From Gemmatimonadota bacterium (GTDB lineage: Bacteria; Gemmatimonadota; Gemmatimonadetes; Longimicrobiales; Gaopeijiaceae), in contig JAPOOQ010000374.1 of NCBI GenBank assembly GCA_026713345.1, positions 1-6,347 on the forward strand: a stretch of DNA of 6,347 nucleotides, given 5' to 3'. Numbering within the stretch: position 1 is the stretch's first letter; each line of letters begins with the position of its first letter. The notes beneath the pieces are model-generated. The model worked only from the letters and a program-made list of their open reading frames with translations, searched no databases and was not told where the DNA came from. A program made the position numbers and the translations under genes. Below, one piece after another: positions 1 through 4,933 of the stretch.

Positions 1-1
1 A

Positions 2-295
2 CCCCTCAGGCTGGACGCCGGAGCGCACATCGTGACGCTGGATGACGAGGAAGTCCGGCTCACACCGACCGAATTCCGCCTCTTGCGGACTCTGATGGAG
101 CGTCGCGGCCGCACCCAGAGCCGTCGCCAGCTCCTCACCGAGGCCTGGGACATGGACTCGGTCACGGCGGAACGCCTGCACACCCGCACCGGCGACATGC
201 ACGTGCGTCGGCTAAGAGGGAAGCTCGGCTCCGTGGGGGATTGGATCGAGACCGTGCGGGGATTCGGGTACCGGTTTCAGAAGCCCGGCGCCTGA
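2..295 (+). CDS. OmpR-family response regulator, C-terminal DNA-binding domain (5' partial)
   Basis: The frame is open to the left edge, so this is the 3' end of a longer gene; the GTG at 32 is internal. The roughly 97 visible residues form a complete winged-helix (Trans_reg_C) output domain. It has the signature LTPTEFRLLRTLMERRGRT, then the Q-L-L-x-x-x-W helix, a recognition-helix region with T-R-T-G-D-M-H-V-R-R-L-R-x-K-L, and the closing IETVRGFGYRF hairpin. Proteins of this class bind promoter DNA after phosphorylation of an N-terminal receiver domain, which must lie outside the window. No histidine kinase gene follows, as often would be the case; a truncated recombinase starts within a few bases of the stop. 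The family assignment is firm. The regulon and partner kinase cannot be seen. Confidence 0.93.
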   Translation, partial: PLRLDAGAHIVTLDDEEVRLTPTEFRLLRTLMERRGRTQSRRQLLTEAWDMDSVTAERLHTRTGDMHVRRLRGKLGSVGDWIETVRGFGYRFQKPGA

Positions 296-300
296 CGCGG

Positions 301-612
301 GGTCCATTACCTCGACCGGCGTCCTCTGCCGCGCCGAAGGACCCGTCGAGGTGCGTGGGCCGTTCGCGTGTGCGCGTCTGGTGGGACAAAGCCCAGAAAC
401 TTGCGGGGCTCGAGCCCAAGCGCGGTCGCGGCTGGCACTCCCTGAGGCGCAAGTTCGTGTCCGACCTCATGAATCAGCCGCTCAAGGTGCTCTGCGAGCT
501 GGGCGGCTGGAAGACGCCCCACACGATCCTTCAGTGCTACCAGCAGGCCGACGAGGACCAGCTCAGGCAGGCGCTGGCGGACCGCAGGAAGCCGGTGTCG
601 CGACCCATTTAG
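301..612 (+). pseudogene. tyrosine recombinase (phage-type integrase), C-terminal remnant
   Basis: The frame is open from 241, overlapping the end of the response regulator gene, but integrase-like sequence begins only around 301-316. The C-terminal catalytic half is recognisable: W-W-D-K-A-x-x-L-A-G-L, then the HxxR box as WHSLRR (His codon about 436), a GGWK segment where many family members have GH, and the presumed nucleophile Tyr in CYQQ (codon 538-540). The arm-binding and core-binding domains and the first catalytic Arg box are missing, and full proteins of this family are usually 300-400 aa. It is therefore a 5'-truncated relic that should not recombine DNA. It ends 48 bases before the 3' end of the tRNA-Val gene, the classic position of an integrase at a tRNA attachment site. 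The family is well supported; loss of function is inferred from the missing N-terminal part. Confidence 0.85.
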
Positions 613-632
613 CGGGCATAAATAGCGGGCAT
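610..632. repeat. 10-bp direct repeat pair beside the att site
   Basis: TAGCGGGCAT occurs at 610-619 and again at 623-632, a 13-bp period. The first copy includes the TAG stop codon of the integrase remnant. Short direct repeats next to an att core can be arm-type sites for integrase or excisionase, but no other copy was found at a matching place near the second tRNA fragment, so this role is only a possibility. Confidence 0.5.
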
Positions 633-649
633 CGCACTCCCCAAGTCCC

Positions 650-746
650 GTAAGTTCAATGGGCGCTGACGGATTCGAACCGCCGACCTCCTGCTTGTAA
701 GGCAGGCGCTCTGAACCAACTGAGCTAAGCGCCCCCTTGAACTTAC
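650..746. repeat. 10-bp inverted repeat flanking the tRNA gene
   Basis: GTAAGTTCAA at 650-659 and TTGAACTTAC at 737-746 are exact reverse complements and bracket the tRNA-Val gene almost flush with its ends. In the precursor RNA they could pair to extend the acceptor stem. Alternatively they could be footprints of recombination. A partial match, TTGAACTT, is at 4741-4748, upstream of the second tRNA fragment. Confidence 0.6.
660..734 (-). tRNA. tRNA-Val(UAC)
   Basis: The reverse complement folds as a full cloverleaf. The acceptor stem GGGCGCT pairs with AGCGCCC. The D arm begins with GCTC, and the anticodon stem CCTGC/GCAGG encloses loop CTTACAA (anticodon UAC, reading GUA). The T arm GGCGG/CCGTC encloses TTCGAAT. 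The discriminator is A (complement of 660), and the next bases are TTG, so the CCA tail is not encoded. The gene is intact, with its 3' end facing the integrase remnant at 301-612. Its 3' half is duplicated in inverted orientation at 4789-4831, which marks it as an integration target. Confidence 0.96.
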
Positions 747-1058
747 ACGATCTGGGTGGAGCGTGTTCGCTAATCGTGCTCGCTAAATGGACTCATGGCG
801 AGCCCCTGCGACGCTCCACGAGCGCTGTGTGAGGCGACGCTCGTCGGCCTGCGAGTAGCATCGGAATCACCCGCCTGGACTGGTCCGCAGGGCTTGGCCC
901 AGCCGCGGCGGGGCTGGTGTGTGCGGCCCGCGAACCCTGCCCGTGCGCCTGTGGTTGAGCGCGGGAGCGCCCGTCGTCATCGCCGGGCCGTATCCCCGGC
1001 CGAGTGCGCCGACTAGCGGGTCAAGGCCGCAGCTGCAGGCGCACCCTTTCCCCGCTGA
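747..1058. other. gene-poor spacer with no recognisable gene
   Basis: Open frames run through this GC-rich stretch on both strands, but none shows a family motif, a convincing ribosome-binding site or amino acid content typical of a folded protein; they are rich in Arg, Pro, Ala and Gly, as expected from non-coding GC-rich DNA. The interval lies between the tRNA gene and the possible mobilisation-gene remnant. It may be decayed mobile DNA, but nothing specific can be named. Confidence 0.5.
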
Positions 1059-1151
1059 TCCAAGTGCGCACCGGGGACGTTGGCCCCTGCGGCCGAGGCC
1101 GAGCGGGAGCGCACGCGGCAGGTCGCGCGCATTGGCAACAACCTCGTGTAA
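1059..1151 (+). pseudogene. possible MobC-like mobilisation protein remnant
   Basis: A short open frame follows a TGA at 1056-1058 and ends at TAA 1149-1151. Its last residues, R-T-R-Q-V-A-R-I-G-N-N-L-V, resemble the conserved C-terminal motif of MobC-type plasmid mobilisation proteins, where R-I-G-N-N-L-N-Q-I-A is typical. Here the stop codon interrupts it right after N-N-L-V. There is no start codon and no upstream MobC sequence that I recognise. If real, it is a fragment of an integrated mobilisable element. The match is only about a dozen residues and could be chance. Confidence 0.35.
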
Positions 1152-1165
1152 CCGTGAAGTCACTT

Positions 1166-1195
1166 TTCCGGTCCGGCTTGGGTCATGGACCGGAA
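1166..1195 (-). terminator. stem-loop at the end of the abi operon (possible terminator)
   Basis: TTCCGGTCC (1166-1174) and GGACCGGAA (1187-1195) form a perfect 9-bp stem with a 12-nt loop. The structure spans the TGA stop codon (1185-1183) of the last operon gene. No T-run follows on the minus strand, so it is not a canonical intrinsic terminator; it could instead stabilise the 3' end of the mRNA. Confidence 0.4.
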
Positions 1196-2081
1196 TGAGG
1201 TGGGAGATCGTCCACCCTCACGAATGGCTGACCTGTTTCGGCTGCCCAGCGAGCCTTCATGGCGAGTACAGTCGCTAAGTCGAGCCCACCTGACAGGACG
1301 GCATGGAGATCGAGGCCATCCATACAGATGACGCTCTTGCCCCCTCCGAAGGCGGTGAGCCCATCCGGGGAGAACCCGCTATAGCTCAACAGAAGACCGC
1401 GAGACCAGCTCGCCTTGTCCTGTACCTTGGCATTGAATGCACGAAGCGTTGCCGCGTCGACCAAGTTGTTCGCCCACTTTGCTTCGAGTAGATAGGTATC
1501 GCTTCCCGAGACGAAACTTCCATCGATCTGCTCGCCCACCAGGCGAAAGGAAGCCCGCGGAGATAGCCCGTACGCATCGAACATGTCCTTCAGAAACCTC
1601 TCGAAGGCATAGCCGCGCCGCTGTGGGGCCAACTTGGAAACGTCCAGCAAGCGCTCGGCGAGCGTCGAAGCAGTCGCCTCTTCAATCCGCGATTGAGCGG
1701 GGGCGGTGGGAGCCACTTCCGATGTCGGCGGTGTGCCACCGAGCCGTTCAAAGATGCGAGAGAACGCAGCCCGTACCCTCTCGTCGAGTTCCGGGTATCG
1801 TGAGTCACGCTGCTAGCGTCACGGTATTCCCAGAGAGCACCCAGCGTATCAAGGGCCGTTTGGGGGTTCGCCTGCCGCAGGTAGTAGCGTAGGCGCTTCG
1901 CCTTGCTCTCGCCTTGAACTGCCCAACGGGGATGGTCGATATTGACCCGCAGTTCCTCCCGAAAGAACTCGGCGAACGTTCGATTCGAGAAGTCAAGCAC
2001 ATAGCCGCCTTCCATGCCGAAAACTCTGTCGAGTACCGGCATGTCCATCGCGCGGATTTTCGCGTTCGCTGTTCGGGTCAT
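1183..2081 (-). pseudogene. AbiJ-NTD-like / Mrr-like PD-(D/E)xK nuclease protein, frameshifted
   Basis: This is the third gene of the operon, about 299 aa if the frame is restored. The ATG (2081-2079) overlaps the stop of the previous gene as ATGA, with TTGAGG upstream as ribosome-binding site. Residues 1-95 contain G-G-Y-V-L-D-F-S-N-R-T-F-A-E-F-F and S-K-A-K-R-L-R-Y-Y-L, resembling N-terminal domains of AbiJ-type abortive-infection proteins. The reading frame then moves by one base within 1797-1812: the downstream frame meets TAG at 1815-1813 just before the switch and continues from 1800 as R-Y-P-E-L-D-E-R-V. The C-terminal part has G-Y-A-F-E-R-F-L, then Q-I-D-G-S-F and L-L-E-A-K-W, the D...ExK pattern of Mrr-like nucleases. 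The likely role is an effector cutting DNA. The shift may be a real inactivating deletion or a sequencing error. An isolated C-terminal frame could start at GTG 1716. Confidence 0.8.
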
Positions 2082-2941
2082 GTCTGCCTCAAGCCAAGTC
2101 GGCTCAGCCAAGCGTCAACCTGCCCGAAGGCGTCCTGCTGCCACTGATCCAAGGTCCGATCCCCGAGCAAATGGGTGCCCTCCACGAACTCTTTGACGCT
2201 CCTTGGTCCGAAGTCCTCGACGCTTCGGAACTTGCCGGCGATCAAGCGGTAGCCTTTCTGGGCCGATTCCACGTCGAGAACCAGTCGGGTTGCTTCCACC
2301 AGACGGTCGATCCCACCCGGGAAATTTCGGACAGAATAGTAGATGTCGTAGGCGTCCTTGCGTTTCAGACGATTGTCGATGGCGTAGCCCTTCATGGCCA
2401 GGAGGGCTGGAATTGACGCTACTGCAATGTGAGCGCGATTTCTCCCACCTCCGGGCATGTGTCCGTCGATGGCGACCATCTGATTGGATATGAGCGCGAC
2501 CTCGGCGCCGTCCGCGCGCTGGACGGCAAACTCGCTGAGAAGCGGCGGCTTATTCCTTGCGATCTCCGCGTCGCGCGGCATCAGGAAGTCGACGACGATT
2601 TCGATGTCGGATCCGCCATCCCGCGCGGGCACGATGCGGACAAGTTGGAAGCGCTTCAGGTGGTCCCGTTGATGGTAGCCATGTGTCTGGAGGGCTTCGA
2701 CAAGTCGGACATACTCGCCATCGCCCAAGGCGGACGGGTCGAGACCGAGGTCCACATCCAAGGTTCCGCTGTGAGGCATGTCGGCTTCCCTCAGCAACAG
2801 CCAAGGCCCGGCGCCGCCTATAACGGCAAACTTGCCCTTGAAGCTACCGAGGATCTGGCCGATCTCGATCAGCACGGATTCGACCGCCGCCGTCGTCCGG
2901 TCGTCGTAGTCGCCGGCGGATTGCGGCTCTATCACAGCCAT
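2078..2941 (-). CDS. AbiEii-type nucleotidyltransferase toxin (type IV TA family)
   Basis: This is a 287-aa protein of the AbiEii/DUF1814 nucleotidyltransferase family. From the ATG at 2941, residues about 39-64 hold the fold's signature: I-G-G-A-G-P-W-L-L-L, then T-L-D-V-D-L with the DxD metal-binding pair. D-I-E-I-V-V-D near 112-118 can supply the third acidic residue. Further on are M-K-G-Y-A (about 183-187) and K-R-K-D-A-Y-D (about 193-199), matching the MKxxA and RxKDxxD motifs of AbiEii-like proteins. Known relatives are toxins that transfer nucleotides, in some members onto tRNA; the substrate here is unknown. The ATG lies inside the end of the upstream antitoxin gene (10-nt overlap; an in-frame GTG at 2950 is an alternative), and the stop overlaps the next start as ATGA. 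All key motifs look intact. Confidence 0.88.
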   Translation of the reverse strand: MAVIEPQSAGDYDDRTTAAVESVLIEIGQILGSFKGKFAVIGGAGPWLLLREADMPHSGTLDVDLGLDPSALGDGEYVRLVEALQTHGYHQRDHLKRFQLVRIVPARDGGSDIEIVVDFLMPRDAEIARNKPPLLSEFAVQRADGAEVALISNQMVAIDGHMPGGGRNRAHIAVASIPALLAMKGYAIDNRLKRKDAYDIYYSVRNFPGGIDRLVEATRLVLDVESAQKGYRLIAGKFRSVEDFGPRSVKEFVEGTHLLGDRTLDQWQQDAFGQVDAWLSRLGLRQT

Positions 2942-4041
2942 GGAAAGCACTTCGAGGCCAAGTGGTGGGCGGCTTCACGATCTCGATCGCTGCCGAGCCA
3001 CAGATCGAGGTAGGTTACGATCGGGCTCGTGCAGAATACGCCAGGCATCGGCTGAACAGCGTCCTCGAGTAGACTCTCATCATTCGGGATGTGCACGGTA
3101 ACATTTGCTCCTTTCTCGACACGAGTGAGCTCCAACGCCTCCTTCAGCATTCGAGCGCCCGGCTCGTCGGCGTAGAAGCTGTAGGTGCTACCCCGGGCGA
3201 AGGGCGCGAACCACTGGGCGGCGGAGTTCAGCGAGTACACTGCGCGCGGATGCTGTTGTTCCGCATTCAGCGTGCCTGACAACTGCTTGGTGAACTGCTC
3301 GCCATGGAAGAGCGTGTATCCACTGACGTGATGGCCAGCAGGCTTGCGGTATTCCTCGCGCCAGTTCCGCAACAGCGCACCCGGTTGGACAAGGCTGATG
3401 CCGTTGCTGTCCTTCTCGATCCATTCCCTTGCGAGCAGGGCCTTGCCAACGTTGCTCACATGGCCGAGGCTCACATTGGCGGCCTCAGCTAGCTCGGCGA
3501 CGCGCCACGACCGAGCGGGCTCGCGGAGGAGCGCCCGTAGAATTGCGGCCGCTTTCGGGGCGAAGATCGACCTGAGTGCGCGCGTTTCCGACTTGGGCCG
3601 GTCTGGGACGGCCAGATCGATGTAGACGTTGTCGAACGCGAGGTGGGCATTCCCGACCAGATCCAGGTAGGCGACGTCGTGATCCAGGCAGATCGACCGG
3701 GACGCGGGAGACAGGTAGGGACTCACGAGCATGGGGATCCAACGTCGGTGGGAATCGCCCTGACCGGAATGACCAAGATGGGCCAAGTATCCCTTCAGTT
3801 GGTAGACCCCGGATCGGACGAAGCGGGGAGCACCGCTCCGTTTGATTTCGACGACGAGTACATAGGCGTTGCCTCCGTGTTCGAACTCGATATGCCCATC
3901 CATGAGATGGCGGCTTCCGAGCATGTCTCCATGGCGAACCGAACCGGCGGCCTGCAGGTTCGGGACATTCGCCAGTAGGTCACGGACCGCGTGCACAGCG
4001 TCAAGGCCGAGAGTTTTTTCTGAATTGCGTTTTTTCATCAT
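2932..4041 (-). CDS. AbiEi-family antitoxin / transcriptional regulator
   Basis: This 369-aa protein has the position and layout of an AbiEi-type antitoxin, which represses its own operon and counters the AbiEii partner. A winged-helix region lies at about 155-220 (A-K-A-A-A-I-L-R-A-L-L, then V-A-E-L-A-E-A-A-N-V-S-L-G-H-V-S-N-V). The C-terminal region, about 240-369, ends with S-P-I-V-T-Y-L-D-L-W, a feature I associate with large AbiEi homologues. The N-terminal 130 residues contain D48 and V-V-E-I-K-R (E65, K67), followed by a strand-rich stretch. This resembles a PD-(D/E)xK nuclease-like core, common in this antitoxin group but not shown to be active. It starts at tandem ATG codons (4041, 4038) with no clear ribosome-binding site. 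The promoter and candidate operator lie immediately upstream, and the toxin gene overlaps its 3' end. Confidence 0.85.
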   Translation of the reverse strand: MMKKRNSEKTLGLDAVHAVRDLLANVPNLQAAGSVRHGDMLGSRHLMDGHIEFEHGGNAYVLVVEIKRSGAPRFVRSGVYQLKGYLAHLGHSGQGDSHRRWIPMLVSPYLSPASRSICLDHDVAYLDLVGNAHLAFDNVYIDLAVPDRPKSETRALRSIFAPKAAAILRALLREPARSWRVAELAEAANVSLGHVSNVGKALLAREWIEKDSNGISLVQPGALLRNWREEYRKPAGHHVSGYTLFHGEQFTKQLSGTLNAEQQHPRAVYSLNSAAQWFAPFARGSTYSFYADEPGARMLKEALELTRVEKGANVTVHIPNDESLLEDAVQPMPGVFCTSPIVTYLDLWLGSDRDREAAHHLASKCFPWL

Positions 4042-4047
4042 GTACTG

Positions 4048-4075
4048 AAAATAACGATTGTGGTGAAAAAATCAA
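4048..4075 (-). promoter_or_regulatory. promoter of the three-gene abi operon
   Basis: On the minus strand TTGATT (4075-4070) and TATTTT (4053-4048) are separated by 16 bp, a good sigma-70-like arrangement in an AT-rich patch unlike the surrounding GC-rich DNA. The predicted transcription start falls at or next to the first ATG (4041). With no Shine-Dalgarno sequence visible, this suggests a leaderless mRNA. Confidence 0.6.
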
Positions 4076-4086
4076 TTCTTTTTCAC
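4063..4086. promoter_or_regulatory. inverted repeat, candidate AbiEi operator
   Basis: GTGAAAAA (4063-4070) and TTTTTCAC (4079-4086) form a perfect 8-bp inverted repeat around an 8-bp centre. The centre contains most of the operon's -35 box. AbiEi proteins studied in streptococci repress their own promoters by binding inverted repeats of about this size. Occupancy here would block RNA polymerase, so negative autoregulation is the natural reading. Which protein binds is inferred from context. Confidence 0.6.
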
Positions 4087-4416
4087 TCATGGACCGTTTT
4101 CATCGGAACGCTGAACACCGGGCCAATCGTGAAAACCAGATGGTCCATCACCACGGAATGTAGTCCCTCCGATCCTAGACGACTTGGGTCCGGTGCCCGG
4201 CAGGTCACACCCGCCGATACGCCTGAACGGCCTGGCTCTGCGGCACATGAGCAGGCTGCCCACCGCAACCTCTGCTGGGATGCCGGATCCGGCCATCCAG
4301 GATCGCGCACGCGAACGCACCCCCCGCGTGACGTGGAGGCGAGGGCGTGGTTCCAGATCTGTCCGGTCGGATGGGGTGCCCTAAGGGATGGGCTGGTCAA
4401 GGGTGGACATAGCCGG

Positions 4417-4467
4417 TTGAATCGGTCACGCGGGTTGCCGTGAGTAGCGGCGCACACGCCCGCCGCG
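4417..4467. repeat. degenerate direct repeat, copy A (partner 4593-4642)
   Basis: This 51-bp segment matches 4593-4642 with one gap and nine mismatches by eye, about 80% identity. Shared blocks include GTCACGCG, GTGAG, AGCGGCGC and GCCCGCCG. The copies are 176 bp apart. They lie in non-coding DNA on the island side of the tRNA fragment; their function is unknown. Confidence 0.5.
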
Positions 4468-4592
4468 CCCAAATCGAATCGGACAACCTAGCCATCTTTG
4501 CCTAGAGAACCAGGATACCAGCATGTAGCCCAACGAAAGACTGGCTTGAGGTCGGCCAAGCTGGGGCGTGCGAGGAGGCGGAAGCCGAGACC

Positions 4593-4642
4593 TTGATCAG
4601 TCACGCGAGACGCTGTGAGCAGCGGCGCCCATGCCCGCCGTG
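4593..4642. repeat. degenerate direct repeat, copy B (partner 4417-4467)
   Basis: This is the second copy of the roughly 50-bp repeat, about 80% identical to 4417-4467. It is followed closely by TGCCCGCC at 4650-4657, which repeats its own TGCCCGCC at 4632-4639. It begins 196 bp before the tRNA-Val 3' fragment. It could be a protein-binding repeat or a relic of a duplication. Confidence 0.5.
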
Positions 4643-4788
4643 AGGCGGTTGCCCGCCATTTGTTGCCGCTTTCCAGCTATTCCCATACCCTGGAATCAGA
4701 TGGCGTCGCGGGGCGAGAACGGCAGATCGTGCGGTCCAAGTTGAACTTGGTCGAGTTCTCGCCGTGAAATGCCGGTCCTCCCGTGATA

Positions 4789-4831
4789 CTTACAAGCAGG
4801 AGGTCGGCGGTTCGAATCCGTCAGCGCCCAT
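4789..4831 (+). repeat. tRNA-Val 3'-half duplication (att-like site), inverted relative to the tRNA
   Basis: These 43 bases are identical to the reverse complement of 659-701. They start inside the anticodon loop (CTTACAAG), run through the variable region and T arm, and end just after the acceptor 3' strand (AGCGCCCAT). The upstream sequence does not match a tRNA 5' half, so this is not a functional tRNA. A boundary at the anticodon loop is typical of the att core of tRNA-targeting tyrosine recombinases. The orientation is opposite to the intact gene, so the two copies are inverted repeats 4.1 kb apart. Confidence 0.88.
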
Positions 4832-4852
4832 ATAGTAGGAGAGCCCCGAAGA

Positions 4853-4868
4853 CGTTTCAGCTGAAACG
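4853..4868. promoter_or_regulatory. 16-bp perfect palindrome
   Basis: CGTTTCAGCTGAAACG is a perfect dyad with no spacer, 21 bp beyond the tRNA fragment and downstream of the creatininase-like gene (which ends at 4934 on the minus strand). It has the form of a dimeric repressor operator. It lacks a loop and a T-run, so it is a poor intrinsic terminator. The binding protein is unknown. Confidence 0.4.
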
Positions 4869-4933
4869 CGGACCCTCTTCCAATGACCGGAGTGGCCTGT
4901 CCGCTCCGCCACCACCGGACTGACCGCGGCCCG

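Larger units (their letters stand above)
4087..4788. other. gene-poor spacer with degenerate repeats
   Basis: About 700 bases lie between the abi promoter and the tRNA-Val fragment. Frames of up to about 130 codons exist on both strands (for example 4060-4443 + and 4083-4472 -), but they are Arg/Pro/Gly-rich, lack family motifs and overlap each other, so none is called as a gene. The only structure seen is a degenerate direct repeat at 4417-4467 and 4593-4642. The stretch is probably decayed mobile DNA or the edge of the island. Confidence 0.5.

Noticed and set aside
795..1278. Open frames of 73 to 119 codons in the tRNA-abi spacer
   Set aside because: No ribosome-binding site or motif seen; the longest runs into the antisense of the nuclease gene.
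1797..1815. Programmed -1 ribosomal frameshifting in the nuclease gene
   Set aside because: No X-XXY-YYZ heptamer or following hairpin was seen at the junction; a deleted base or sequencing error is simpler.
2429..3013. A 194-codon plus-strand open frame across the abi genes
   Set aside because: It is antisense to the AbiEii-type and AbiEi-type genes, whose protein motifs are clear.
4060..4472. Overlapping open frames on both strands upstream of the abi operon
   Set aside because: No recognisable motif, mutual overlap, and Arg/Pro-rich composition typical of random GC-rich DNA.
4789..4831. Second tRNA-Val gene
   Set aside because: Only the 3' half is present; the preceding bases cannot form the acceptor 5' strand, D arm or anticodon 5' strand.
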